From: Ga0077548 sp035440445
GTDB taxonomy: Bacteria > Pseudomonadota > Alphaproteobacteria > Rhizobiales > Xanthobacteraceae
DNA length: 64,000 nucleotides
Reading direction: 5' to 3'
Assembly: GCA_035440445.1 (NCBI GenBank)
Contig: DAORMJ010000004.1
Coordinates: 1-64,000 of the forward strand
In this document: piece after piece, positions 26,166 to 34,954 of the stretch
Layout: each line of letters begins with the position of its first letter
Numbering within the stretch: the first letter of the stretch is position 1
The notes under the pieces: generated by a model
The model's database searches: none
What the model was told of the DNA's origin: nothing
The model's input: only the letters and a program-made list of their open reading frames with translations
Program-made: the position numbers and the translations under genes

Positions 26166-26179
26166 TTGATCAGAATCAA
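26166..26179. promoter_or_regulatory. FixK/FNR-type box upstream of the 35-residue peptide gene
   Basis: TTGAT-CAGA-ATCAA, an exact match to the FNR/FixK consensus TTGAT-N4-ATCAA. Its centre (26172.5) would activate a start site near 26214 at -41.5, leaving a short leader before the ribosome site at 26223 and ATG at 26237. Confidence 0.85.
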
Positions 26180-26236
26180 GGCGCCGCGCGCGCACGGTTG
26201 CATGGTGATCCCGCAAACTTTCAGGAGGGAAAAGCC

Positions 26237-26344
26237 ATGCCAACCGAAGCTATGCTGGTCATCGCGGGTGTCGTGACGCTGTTTCTGGCGTTCGGTCTCG
26301 GTCTCTATTACGCCGACCGTCAGACGCGCCAGTTCCGGAACTAG
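26237..26344 (+). CDS. 35-residue single-span membrane peptide under a FixK box
   Basis: Starts MPTEAMLVIAGVV and ends YADRQTRQFRN. The ribosome site AGGAGGG (26223-26229) is near perfect at 7-base spacing. One hydrophobic helix of about 20 residues (MLVIAGVVTLFLAFGLGLYY) is followed by a short polar, positively charged tail, giving an N-out/C-in topology by the positive-inside rule. It has its own consensus FixK box and shares a bidirectional terminator with the convergent cydX. I do not recognise a named family. Size, topology and regulation resemble micro-oxic oxidase accessory peptides such as CydX or CcoQ, but no function is established. Confidence 0.75.
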   Translation: MPTEAMLVIAGVVTLFLAFGLGLYYADRQTRQFRN

Positions 26345-26370
26345 CGCACCACAACGCTCCCGAGAATGGA

Positions 26371-26405
26371 AAAACCCCGCCCCGGAAATACCGGGGCGGG
26401 GTTTT
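26371..26405. terminator. Strong bidirectional intrinsic terminator
   Basis: AAAACCCCGCCCCGG, loop AAATA, CCGGGGCGGGGTTTT: a perfect 15-base stem with A4/T4 ends serving both directions, between the 35-residue peptide gene (+) and cydX (-). Confidence 0.95.
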
Positions 26406-26431
26406 CGTTTGCAGAACCGGAAGTGCGGTTC

Positions 26432-26539
26432 TCAGAGAGCCTGCTTGCGCGCGTCTTCGCGCATTTCAAACCACATCGCGTTCAGCACCGCGAAGGTGCA
26501 GGCGAGGGGCATGCCAAGCAGCCATGCGAAGTACCACAT
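26432..26539 (-). CDS. cydX: Cytochrome bd oxidase small subunit CydX
   Basis: 35 residues: MWYFAWLLGMPLACTFAVLN then AMWFEMREDARKQAL. The MWYFAWxLG start and the ExxxD tail are hallmarks of CydX/YbgT, a single-span subunit that stabilises the bd oxidase haems. GGAGACGG precedes the ATG. It sits 18 bases after the cydB stop as the last gene of the cyd operon. Confidence 0.92.
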   Translation of the reverse strand: MWYFAWLLGMPLACTFAVLNAMWFEMREDARKQAL

Positions 26540-26557
26540 AATGCCGTCTCCTTTTTC

Positions 26558-27712
26558 CTAGTACATCGTTTCCTGTTCACGCTGGATCGTCCGCTCGTCG
26601 ACCTTGCCCCACAGCACCCGGTACACCCAGGCGGTATAAGCAAGCACGATCGGCAGGAAGATCACGGTCGCGATCAGCATGTTGAAGAGCGTGGCGTGGC
26701 TCGAGGCGGAGTCCCATACCGTCAGGCTCGATCTCGGATCGATCGAGCTCGGCAGGATAAAGGGAAACATGCTGAGGCCAACAGTCGAGATGATGCCGAA
26801 GACGGAGAGCTTGCTGCAGAGGAAGGTGATCAGTTCGCTTTTTCCCCGCAGGCCGATGAAGGCTCCCGCCGCACCGGCGAAGCCGAGCGCCGGCGCAATC
26901 GTCATCCATGGGTAGGCGGTGTAATTCGAGAACCAGGAAGCGCCGTCGCGCGTCACGGTCTTGAACAGCGGGTTGCTCGGCATGTTGGGCGTAGCGCCAT
27001 CGACGATGGCGTAGCCTTTCACCATCAGCCAGAGCACCAGGCCATTGAGCGCGAAGAGTACGATGACGGCGAGCGCGGCATAAGAGCCGTAGCGCCGGCC
27101 GCGTTCGGCGACCACGCCGCCCGCTTTCACCGCAAGCCACGAACCGCCGTGCATCACGAGCATCGCAACACTCAGCAACCCGCAGAGCAGCGCGAAGGGA
27201 TTGAGCAGCCCGAAGAAGCTTCCTTCATAGATCGAGCGCAGGTCTTCGGTGAGGCGAAACGGCACGCCTTGCAGTACGTTGCCGACTGCGACGCCGAAGA
27301 TCAGGGCCGGCACGAAGCCGCCGACGAAGAGCGCGATATCCCAGTTGCGCCGCCACTTCGCGTCCGGCCGCTTCGAGCGATACTTGAAGCCGACCGGCCG
27401 CAGGATCAGTGCTGCTAGCACGACGAACATCGCCAGATAAAAGCCGGAGAAGCTGACCGCATAGAGCGGCGGCCAGGCCGCGAAGATCGCGCCGCCGCCG
27501 AGAATGAACCAGACCTGATTGCCTTCCCAGACCGGGCCGATGGTGTTGATGGCAACGCGGCGCTCGACGTCGTTCTTCGCGACGAAGGGCAGGAGCGTGG
27601 CGACGCCCATGTCGAAGCCGTCGGTGGCGGCAAAGCCGATCAGCAAGACGCCGAGCAGCACCCACCAGATGACCTTCAGCGTACCGTAATCGATGAACTC
27701 GAATAAAATCAT
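26558..27712 (-). CDS. cydB: Cytochrome bd ubiquinol oxidase subunit II
   Basis: 384 residues from MILFEFIDYGTLKVIWWVLLG. ATDGFDMGVATLLPF, INTIGPVWEGNQVWFILGGGAIFAAWP and SGFYLAMFVVLAALILRPVGF are conserved CydB sequences. Eight to nine membrane helices. It starts 5 bases after cydA; an in-frame upstream extension into cydA is spurious. Partner of CydA in the quinol-oxidising, high-affinity terminal oxidase. Confidence 0.95.
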   Translation of the reverse strand: MILFEFIDYGTLKVIWWVLLGVLLIGFAATDGFDMGVATLLPFVAKNDVERRVAINTIGPVWEGNQVWFILGGGAIFAAWPPLYAVSFSGFYLAMFVVLAALILRPVGFKYRSKRPDAKWRRNWDIALFVGGFVPALIFGVAVGNVLQGVPFRLTEDLRSIYEGSFFGLLNPFALLCGLLSVAMLVMHGGSWLAVKAGGVVAERGRRYGSYAALAVIVLFALNGLVLWLMVKGYAIVDGATPNMPSNPLFKTVTRDGASWFSNYTAYPWMTIAPALGFAGAAGAFIGLRGKSELITFLCSKLSVFGIISTVGLSMFPFILPSSIDPRSSLTVWDSASSHATLFNMLIATVIFLPIVLAYTAWVYRVLWGKVDERTIQREQETMY

Positions 27713-27717
27713 GGGTC

Positions 27718-29295
27718 TTACTCCGCGGGAACGGGTTGGACACGGCCGACAAGCGGAACGTCCGCGTTGTTGTCGGGCTGCGGGCCGGCCTTGATGGCCT
27801 TGAGCATCAGCTTCATCTCGATGATGAGCAGCACCGTGTAGAAGAGAACGAAGCCGGCCATGGTGATTGCGACTTCCCAGATGCCGAGATGCGATACCGC
27901 AATGGCGGTGGGCAGCACGCCTTCGACCGACCAGGGCTGGCGGCCATATTCGGCGACGAACCAGCCGAGCTCCGCGGCAATCCATGGCAGCGGGATCGAC
28001 CACACCGCGAGGCGCAGGAGCCAGCGGCGCTTCTCGAGACCGCCGGTCGAGGCGAGGTAGAAGAACACGCCGGTGAAGAGGATGAAGTAGAGGCCGAGGC
28101 CAACCATGAGGCGGAACGACCAGAACATCGGCCATACCGTCGGCACGGTGTCCCATGCCGCCTTCTCGATCATGTCGGGCGTGGCCTTGCGCGGATCTTC
28201 GACATAGCGCTTCAGAAGATAAGCGTAGCCGAGATAGCGTCCGTTCTCTTCGAACGCGTTCTTCGTGGCCTGCTCGATGTTCTGACCCTTCTTCGAGCGA
28301 ATGGTCATCAGCGCATCATAGGCCTTGACGCCTTTGGCGATGTCGAGCTTGGCGCGATGGACGAGATCGACGATGCCGGGGACTTCCTGCGTAAGCGAGC
28401 GCGTTGCGATCAGGCCGAGCACATAAGGCATGTGGATCGCGTATCTGGTTTCACGCTTTTCCTGATCGGGAATTCCGAAGATGGTGAATCCGGCGGGCGC
28501 TTTCTCGGTGTGCCACATGCCTTCCATGACGGCGAGCTTCATCTTCTGATGCTCGCTTGCGGAATAGCCGCTTTCGTCACCCAGCACGACGACGCTCAAG
28601 GCGCCGAGCAGACCGAAGCTCGCGGCAACCGCCATCGAACGCTTGGCGAGATCGATGTGGCGGCCTTTCAGGAGATACCAGGCGCTGACGCCGATCACGA
28701 ACATCGAAGCGGTGACGTAGCCCGCCGATACCGTGTGCACGAACTTCGCCTGCGCGACCGGGTTGAACAGGACCTCATAGAAGTTCGTCACTTCCATGCG
28801 CATGGTCTGCGGATTGAACGCGGCACCGATCGGATGCTGCATCCAGCCGTTGGCGATGAGAATCCAGAGTGCGGAAAGGTTGGTGCCGAGCGCTACCGCC
28901 CATGTCGCCGCGAGATGCTGCAGCTTCGAGAGCTTGTTCCAGCCGAAGAAGAACAGCCCGACGAAGGTCGCCTCGAGGAAGAAGGCCATGAGCCCTTCGA
29001 TTGCGAGCGGGGCGCCGAAAATGTCGCCGACATAGTGGCTGTAGTAACTCCAGTTCATGCCGAACTGGAATTCCATGGTCAGTCCGGTCGCAACGCCCAG
29101 CACGAAGTTGATGCCGAAAAGCGTGCCCCAGAATTTCGTCATTTGCCGCCAGATTTCCCGGCCGGTCATGACGTAAGTCGTTTCCATGATCGCGAGCAGA
29201 ACCGAGAGCCCGAGGGTCAGGGGAACGAACAGAAAGTGATACATGGCTGTCAGCGCGAACTGCAGCCGCGAAAGGGTTACGACATCGATTTCCAT
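27718..29295 (-). CDS. cydA: Cytochrome bd ubiquinol oxidase subunit I
   Basis: 525 residues. His20 in LTAMYHFLFVPLTLG is the equivalent of the haem b595/d ligand H19 of E. coli, the second haem ligand His lies in AKFVHTVSAGY, and the Met ligand in the VWPMFWSFRLMVG region. The periplasmic quinol-binding Q loop begins at GMWHTEKAPAGFTIFGIPDQ with the expected K and E. The long-Q-loop insert length is typical of E. coli-type oxidases. Preceded by a FixK box overlapping the cydC stop. Confidence 0.96.
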   Translation of the reverse strand: MEIDVVTLSRLQFALTAMYHFLFVPLTLGLSVLLAIMETTYVMTGREIWRQMTKFWGTLFGINFVLGVATGLTMEFQFGMNWSYYSHYVGDIFGAPLAIEGLMAFFLEATFVGLFFFGWNKLSKLQHLAATWAVALGTNLSALWILIANGWMQHPIGAAFNPQTMRMEVTNFYEVLFNPVAQAKFVHTVSAGYVTASMFVIGVSAWYLLKGRHIDLAKRSMAVAASFGLLGALSVVVLGDESGYSASEHQKMKLAVMEGMWHTEKAPAGFTIFGIPDQEKRETRYAIHMPYVLGLIATRSLTQEVPGIVDLVHRAKLDIAKGVKAYDALMTIRSKKGQNIEQATKNAFEENGRYLGYAYLLKRYVEDPRKATPDMIEKAAWDTVPTVWPMFWSFRLMVGLGLYFILFTGVFFYLASTGGLEKRRWLLRLAVWSIPLPWIAAELGWFVAEYGRQPWSVEGVLPTAIAVSHLGIWEVAITMAGFVLFYTVLLIIEMKLMLKAIKAGPQPDNNADVPLVGRVQPVPAE

Positions 29296-29363
29296 GGGAA
29301 GGTCTCGCTGGGAATCCGGAAGGCTTGCTTCCAGACGGTTACGCGCCCCGGCTCGACCCAGCC

Positions 29364-29377
29364 TTGATTTACGTCAA
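29364..29377. promoter_or_regulatory. FixK/FNR-type box upstream of cydA
   Basis: On the minus strand TTGAC-GTAA-ATCAA within the longer palindromic CCTTGACGTAAATCAAGG. It overlaps the cydC stop codon. Its centre lies 75 bases upstream of the cydA ATG, putting a -41.5 start site near 29329. It gives cydABX a promoter separate from cydDC. Confidence 0.85.
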
Positions 29378-31002
29378 GGGGCTTTAGAACCGCTCAAAGC
29401 AACCCTGCGCCCGGTGAGGGCGATTTCGCGCGGGTGGTGCGCGGCGATGATCAGGGTTGCGCCATTCGCGTAGCGATCGAGGTTCGCAAGCACGCGCGTC
29501 GCCAGCGCTTCATCCATCCCGGCCGTGGGTTCGTCGAGGAGCCAGATTGCAGGATTGCGCAGCACCAGCCGCGCGAGCGCCAGCCGCCGCAATTCTCCAC
29601 CCGAAAACCCGGCGCCGGTCTCGCCGAGCTGCCAGTCGAGGGCTTCGGGAAATGCGCGGATTTTTTCGGCTAGCTCTGCGATTTCGAGGGCCTGCCAGAG
29701 GGCCGCGTCGTCCGCCTCGGGTGCTGCGATGCGCAGGTTCTCGGCGATCGTGCCTCTGAACAACTCGGTCTGTTGCGTGAGCAGGCCGAGCGCGGGGCGA
29801 TTGCTCTCCTGACGGATGATGATGTCGCCCTGCTCGGGAGACACGAGGCCGGCGATTAGTGCAAGCAGCGTCGACTTTCCGCTGCCGCTTCTTCCGGTGA
29901 GCGCGATGCGCTCGCCTTGGCGGATCGAGATGGAGAAGTTCTCAAGGATCGCGGCGGCGTGCGGCCCGTGCCGATAGGTGACGCCCTTGATTTCAACCGC
30001 GGGACCTTCGGCGAGGAAGGTCCTGCGATCTTCGGATGGGGCGGTTTGCGCGAGTGCCGCGACCCTGCGCCCGGAAAACGCGATGCGGCCCATTTCGATC
30101 GCGCCACGGCGGAGCGGTGCAAACACTTCGAGCGCCGCGAAGCCGCCGATCACCAGCATCGCCATCAGCGGACCATTCAACGTGCCTGCGCCGATCGCTT
30201 TGGCACCGATGACGAGCAGCGAGAGCGTCAGGCCCGCGCCGATGAGCGAGATCGCGGCGGAAGCGGCGATCTCGATGCGCGCATTGCTGAGGCCCGCTCG
30301 CGCGACATAGCGCGCGGCTTTCCCGATCCGGGCTTTCTGGGTTTCCAATGCGCCTGCGAGCGCAAGATCGGTCTGCGTATGCATCAGGTCGATCACGCGG
30401 ACGCGCAAGGATTCCGAGCCGATTGCCAGACGCCTCGCGGACTTCTTCGCAAGCCGCGCGGCGAGATAGATCGCAAGCACGCTTGCGGCAAAGGCGGCGA
30501 GCACGACAACGACCGCTGCAATCGAAACAAGGCTCAGGAGGGCCGCCGCGAGGGCTGCGAGCATCACGGCAACCACCACGGGGAGGACGACGCGCAGATA
30601 AAGCGCGTCGATGGCGTCGAGATCCGCGGTCAGCCGCTGCAGCAGTTCACTGCTGCGGAAGCGGCGACTGGTATTGCCGCCCTTGGCAATGGACGAGAAG
30701 AGATTGGCGCGGAGTTTGGCGAGAAAACGAAGGGTCGCGTCATGGGTCGCGAGCCGTTCGCCGTAGCGGGTCGCGGTCCTGAACAGCGCGAGAAAGCGAA
30801 TGCCCGCGCTCGGGCTGAAAAAATCGAAGGTCAGGCCGACGCCCGCGAGCCCGGCAAGGCCGGCGGCGGTGATGAACCAGCCGGAAAGGCCGAGAAGCGC
30901 GATCGCGGAAAACAGCGCGGCAAGGCTCGCGAGCGCGCCGAGCAGCATCCAGCGCGATTCCTCGCGCCACATCATCGCGATGAAATGAAGCGCGTGTTTC
31001 AT
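29374..31002 (-). CDS. cydC: ABC exporter subunit CydC
   Basis: 542 residues: N-terminal six-helix membrane domain, then an ATPase domain with Walker A (LTGRSGSGKSTLLAL), signature (FSGGELRRLALARL) and Walker B (IWLLDEPTAG). WREESRWMLLGALASLAALFSAIALLGLSGWFIT is the CydC N-terminus. With CydD it forms a heterodimer exporting glutathione/cysteine and haem-related compounds, needed for bd oxidase maturation. Overlaps cydD by 4 bases. Confidence 0.93.
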   Translation of the reverse strand: MKHALHFIAMMWREESRWMLLGALASLAALFSAIALLGLSGWFITAAGLAGLAGVGLTFDFFSPSAGIRFLALFRTATRYGERLATHDATLRFLAKLRANLFSSIAKGGNTSRRFRSSELLQRLTADLDAIDALYLRVVLPVVVAVMLAALAAALLSLVSIAAVVVVLAAFAASVLAIYLAARLAKKSARRLAIGSESLRVRVIDLMHTQTDLALAGALETQKARIGKAARYVARAGLSNARIEIAASAAISLIGAGLTLSLLVIGAKAIGAGTLNGPLMAMLVIGGFAALEVFAPLRRGAIEMGRIAFSGRRVAALAQTAPSEDRRTFLAEGPAVEIKGVTYRHGPHAAAILENFSISIRQGERIALTGRSGSGKSTLLALIAGLVSPEQGDIIIRQESNRPALGLLTQQTELFRGTIAENLRIAAPEADDAALWQALEIAELAEKIRAFPEALDWQLGETGAGFSGGELRRLALARLVLRNPAIWLLDEPTAGMDEALATRVLANLDRYANGATLIIAAHHPREIALTGRRVALSGSKAP

Positions 31003-32684
31003 GCCGCGGCCCCGATCTCGCGCTTGCCGATGAGCTTCTGCACCTCGATCACGCGCGTAGTGCGGGCGACGACGCGTGGATCGTGGGTGGCCACGATCAG
31101 CGTTTTTCCTTTCGCCAGCGTCAGCAGTCCGTCGATGACGGCTTCCGCGGTGGCGGCATCGAGATGCTCGGTCGGTTCATCGGCCAGGATGACATCGGCT
31201 TGCGAGAGCGCGAGCCGGGCGAGGGCGAGCCGCTGCGCTTCGCCGCCGGAAAGATTGGCGGCGTTTTCGCGCAGAATTTCGTCAAGGCCGCGATCCAGCT
31301 TGGCCACGATCTCGCCGGCCTGCGCGAGTTCGAGTGCTGCCGACAACGCGCTGCGCTCCACGCCCGGGCGATATAAAGTGAGGTTCGCGGCGACACTGCC
31401 TTGCATGAAGGCCGGACGCTGGCCGAGCCATGCGATCTTGCAGGCCGTGCCCGGCTTGCCGTTGAAGAGAATGCTGCCGCTCGTGGGCGCGAGAAGTCCG
31501 GCAAGCAAGGCAAGCAGCATCGATTTTCCGCTGCCGCTTGGGCCTACCAATGCGATCTGCTCGCCGCTTTTGATTTCCAGCGAGAAGGTGGGAAGAATAA
31601 CCTTGCCGCCGAGGGACAGCGCGACTTCGTTTGCCGAGACTGCCTCGTAGGCCTCAGCGGAAGAACCGCGCGGGGCCAGCGGCAGCCATTCTCCGCCCAG
31701 TACCTTCTGGATTTCGCCGCTCGCGGCGCGTGCGGCTGCGTGATCGTGATAGGCGGCGGCAAAGTCCCGAAGCGGCCGGAAATATTCCGGCGCAATCATC
31801 AGAACGAAGATGCCGCCGAGCAGCGAGAGTTCGCCGTAAGCGCCGAAGCTGATCATGCCGAGCAGGTTGAAGCCGACATAGACCGCGGCAAAGGCGACGC
31901 CGACAGCGGCAAAGAGTTCGAGTACCGCGGAGGAGAGAAACGCGATCCGCAGCACCGCCATGGTACGCTCGCGAATGTCTTCGCCGTCGCGAAGCAGCGT
32001 CGCGGTGGCATGCGGGATCGCATCGAACAGCCGGAGCGTCGTGAGCCCCTTGATACGGTCGAGGAGACCCGCATTCATGGTGCCGATTTCTTTCAGCTGC
32101 CGCTCGCTCGCGGCCTGCGCCTGCATGCCGATCAGCGCCATGAAAACCGGAATCAGTGGGCCGGTACAAAGCAGCACCAATGCCGCGACCCAGGAATAGT
32201 AAGCGGTGATGACAAGTACCGCGATGGGAATGATCGCGGCCCGCAGCCGCGCCGGCCGGTAGCGCGACAGATAGGGGCCGAGCGCATCCACATGCGTCGT
32301 CATAAGGGTCGCGATTTCGCCGGCGTGCGGCCGGTTTTTGTCGAGGGGAGAAATCGCAGCGATAGCGGCCGTCACCTCGCTTCTTGCGCGCTCCTGCACT
32401 TCCTCGGCGGCGCGCGCGGCAATGGCTGCGGCGGCACTTTCGATGGCGATCCGCGTAAGCGCCAATCCGGCGAAGGCGGCGAGATAGGGCAGAATCGCGT
32501 CGAGCGACGGCGTGCGGAGCAGCGCCTCGATGCTGAGCGCGACGCAGAACAGTTCCCCAAGCAGCACGAGCGACGAAAGCACCGATAACCACGCGCTGAC
32601 CGAAAGCGGCTGCGCCTGTGCGCCGGTCAATTGCTTCAGCGCCTGCGCGTTCGCCCGCTGTTCCTGTTGGTTTTTTGCGCTCAT
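30999..32684 (-). CDS. cydD: ABC exporter subunit CydD
   Basis: 561 residues. Membrane domain followed by ATPase: Walker A GPSGSGKSMLLALLAG, signature LSGGEAQRLALARLAL, Walker B DVILADEPTEHLD. YSWVAALVLLCTGPLIPVFMALIGMQAQ is typical of CydD. Lies 57 bases after fixJ on the same strand, so fixLJ may read through into cydDC. No own FixK box was seen in the short gap. Confidence 0.93.
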   Translation of the reverse strand: MSAKNQQEQRANAQALKQLTGAQAQPLSVSAWLSVLSSLVLLGELFCVALSIEALLRTPSLDAILPYLAAFAGLALTRIAIESAAAAIAARAAEEVQERARSEVTAAIAAISPLDKNRPHAGEIATLMTTHVDALGPYLSRYRPARLRAAIIPIAVLVITAYYSWVAALVLLCTGPLIPVFMALIGMQAQAASERQLKEIGTMNAGLLDRIKGLTTLRLFDAIPHATATLLRDGEDIRERTMAVLRIAFLSSAVLELFAAVGVAFAAVYVGFNLLGMISFGAYGELSLLGGIFVLMIAPEYFRPLRDFAAAYHDHAAARAASGEIQKVLGGEWLPLAPRGSSAEAYEAVSANEVALSLGGKVILPTFSLEIKSGEQIALVGPSGSGKSMLLALLAGLLAPTSGSILFNGKPGTACKIAWLGQRPAFMQGSVAANLTLYRPGVERSALSAALELAQAGEIVAKLDRGLDEILRENAANLSGGEAQRLALARLALSQADVILADEPTEHLDAATAEAVIDGLLTLAKGKTLIVATHDPRVVARTTRVIEVQKLIGKREIGAAA

Positions 32685-32741
32685 GGCTCCAGGTGTCGTA
32701 CGCAGGCGTCCGGCGCCTTGATCCTGAACAATTCTAAAACC

Positions 32742-33368
32742 TTAGCGGCTTTCAGGGAACCCCGCGGCAATCGCCATCCGCACCAGCGCGGGCAGGCTGT
32801 CGGCATTCATCTTGGACATGACGTTCGCACGATAGATTTCGACCGTGCGCGGGCTTATCTCCAGATCGATTGCGATGACCTTGTTCGACTTTCCCGCAAC
32901 GAGACCCGCCATGACTTCGGTTTCGCGTCCGGAAAGATCGGCGATGCGCTGGAGAATTTCGGCTTTCGCTTCTTCGGTCTTGGCTGCGGATCTGGATGCG
33001 CCGAGTGCTCGCGCGATCGATTGCAGCAGCGCTTCGTCGTTATAGGGCTTTTCGAGGAAATCAGACGCGCCTTCGCGCATGGCTTCGACCGCGAGCGGGA
33101 TGTCGCCGTGACCCGTGATGACGATGACGGGGAACGGAAATTCGCGCGCTTTCAGCATTTTCAGAAGCTCGATGCCGCTCATGCCGGGCATGCGAACGTC
33201 AGTGATGATGCAGCCGTTCGGCTCCTGCGGCAGTTGCTTCATGAAAGACTCGGCCGCCTCGTAGGTGCGCGCCTGGTGCCCGGCAGTTTCCAGCAGAAAC
33301 TGCAGCGAGTCGCGCGCGGCGTCGTCGTCATCGATGACGTGAATGATAGGTGTGTCAGGCATTGGCAT
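32742..33368 (-). CDS. fixJ: Two-component response regulator FixJ
   Basis: 208 residues. The receiver domain has IIHVIDDDDAARDSL and the phospho-acceptor Asp57 in ITDVRMPGMSG, with Lys in FLEKPYN. The C-terminal LuxR-type output domain has LSGRETEVMAGLVAGKSNKVIAIDLEISPRTVEIYRANVMSKM. A second ATG two codons in is an equally good start. Overlaps the fixL 3' end by 14 bases. Phospho-FixJ activates fixK; a matching GTACGTAG box lies in the fixL-fixK intergenic region. Confidence 0.95.
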   Translation of the reverse strand: MPMPDTPIIHVIDDDDAARDSLQFLLETAGHQARTYEAAESFMKQLPQEPNGCIITDVRMPGMSGIELLKMLKAREFPFPVIVITGHGDIPLAVEAMREGASDFLEKPYNDEALLQSIARALGASRSAAKTEEAKAEILQRIADLSGRETEVMAGLVAGKSNKVIAIDLEISPRTVEIYRANVMSKMNADSLPALVRMAIAAGFPESR

Positions 33369-34857
33369 CGTTCTTTATAGGTTGCGTCACCGGCAAGCTG
33401 AAGCGGAAGATCGCGCCGCCCGCGGGGTTGTCATCGACCCACAACTTGCCGCCATGCGCGTCGATGATCGTGCGGGAGATCGAAAGGCCGACGCCCATGC
33501 CGTCGGATTTCGTGGTCACGAAGGGCTGGAACAACTGATCGCGAATTTCCGGATCGATGCCGGGGCCGGTATCGGAGACGCTCGTCACCACCATGCCCTC
33601 GGCCGGCGCATGTTTCGTGATCGTCAGTTCCTTGCGCGCACTCTGCTTCATGGCGTCGATCGCGTTGCGGATCAGGTTTAAGAGCACCTGCTGGATCTGA
33701 ATGCGGTCGACGAGGACGGTGTCGCCGTCGGCATCGAATGCCATGCGTACCCGGATGCCGGATTCCTTCGCGCCTACGAGCGCGAGTGCGCTTGCTTCCT
33801 CGATGATCTTGGAGAGGCTGTCGATGGAGCGTTCGCTTTCGCCGCGCGCGACGAAGTCGCGGAGCCTGCGGATGATCTGGCCGGCGCGGATCGCCTGTTC
33901 CGCCGACTTGTCCAGTGCGGACTTGAGCATGGGCGCGCGCTCCGACTGGATTTCGCCGACGATGCGGCTCGAGCCTTTCATATAATTGGCGATGGCAGTC
34001 AGCGGCTGGTTGAGTTCGTGCGCGAGCGTAGAGGCCATTTCGCCCATCGCCGAAAGCCGGGAGATGTGCACGAGTTCGGCCTGCAGTTCCTGCAGGCGCG
34101 CGTCCGTCTCCTGCCGTTCGGTCAGATCGCGCACGAAGCCGGTGAAGAAGCGGTCCTTGCCGGAAATCATCTCGCCGACCGCAAGCTCCATGGGGAATGT
34201 CGAGCCGTCTTTGCGCTCTCCGACGACGACACGGCCAATGCCGATGATCCGGCGCTCGCCGGTTCGCAGGTAGCGTTCCATGTAGCCGTCATGGGCCTCG
34301 CGGTAGGGCGAGGGCATCAATGCGCTGATGTTCCTGCCGTAAACCTCCAGCGCCTTGTGGCCGAAGAGCCGCTCGGCGGCGGCGCTGAAGGAGCGGATGA
34401 TGCCCTTGCTGTCGATGACGATCATCGCGTCGGGCACGGTGTCGAGGATCGAATTGAGGTGCGCTTCGCGCGCGCTTGCGGCAATCCGTGTCGTCCACAT
34501 CCAGCCGCCGAAAGCGGCGATCGCAAGACCCGAAAGCACGAAGCCGACGCTGTTTGCGATCAGCGTGGTGGTGTCGAGATGCTGGCCGAGAAAAAAGATG
34601 ACGCCGACGATGGCGCTCAACGCGGTCGCCGCCGCGCCCGCGCCGAATCCGCCGATGGTCGCGGCGGCGAGTACCGCTGGAATGAACAGCAGGAACAGCG
34701 CCTCGTTGCCGATCACCGGCTGCAGCATCGCGCGCGCGACGAATGCCAGCGCCACGATGGGAATCACGGCTGCATAGCGGGACCACGGATTTCGCATGAC
34801 ACGGTCGAGAGACCGGAACAGGCCGCCGGGTACAGTTGCGCTGTCGGAAGTGTGCAT
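33355..34857 (-). CDS. fixL: Oxygen-sensing haem PAS histidine kinase FixL
   Basis: 500 residues from the ATG at 34857. Four N-terminal membrane helices (about residues 27-125), then the haem PAS domain with the proximal His189 in SPYREAHDGYMERY followed by RRIIGIGRVVVGERKDGS, which holds the FG-loop Ile/Arg residues of oxygen-sensing FixL. The kinase core has MASTLAHELNQPLTAI (phospho-His), LLNLIRNAIDAM (N box), VSDTGPGIDPE and GMGVGLSISR. An upstream GTG at 34896 would extend the gene almost up to the FixJ box and is less likely. Deoxy haem activates the kinase under low oxygen. Confidence 0.95.
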   Translation of the reverse strand: MHTSDSATVPGGLFRSLDRVMRNPWSRYAAVIPIVALAFVARAMLQPVIGNEALFLLFIPAVLAAATIGGFGAGAAATALSAIVGVIFFLGQHLDTTTLIANSVGFVLSGLAIAAFGGWMWTTRIAASAREAHLNSILDTVPDAMIVIDSKGIIRSFSAAAERLFGHKALEVYGRNISALMPSPYREAHDGYMERYLRTGERRIIGIGRVVVGERKDGSTFPMELAVGEMISGKDRFFTGFVRDLTERQETDARLQELQAELVHISRLSAMGEMASTLAHELNQPLTAIANYMKGSSRIVGEIQSERAPMLKSALDKSAEQAIRAGQIIRRLRDFVARGESERSIDSLSKIIEEASALALVGAKESGIRVRMAFDADGDTVLVDRIQIQQVLLNLIRNAIDAMKQSARKELTITKHAPAEGMVVTSVSDTGPGIDPEIRDQLFQPFVTTKSDGMGVGLSISRTIIDAHGGKLWVDDNPAGGAIFRFSLPVTQPIKNDANA

Positions 34858-34897
34858 TTGACGGCTAAAATAGCGCGCTTTCCGCTGCGAAAACACG

Positions 34898-34905
34898 GTA
34901 CGTAG
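34898..34905 (+). promoter_or_regulatory. FixJ-type binding box in the fixK promoter
   Basis: GTACGTAG matches the GTAMGTAG motif described for FixJ-dependent promoters (from memory of the rhizobial literature). TTATAG at 34931-34936 is a plausible -10, giving a start near 34943 and placing the box centre at about -41.5, right for an activator overlapping -35. It lies between divergent fixL and fixK. Confidence 0.75.
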
Positions 34906-34954
34906 TATCCCTTAGGTGATCGGCCTGAATTTATAGCTGTTCCAGAGCGGCGCA

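Noticed and set aside
27736..29367. A 543-codon open frame antisense to cydA and part of cydB
   Set aside because: High GC and codon bias leave the antisense frame open; cydA is unmistakable and the antisense product has no hydrophobic pattern, domain or ribosome site.
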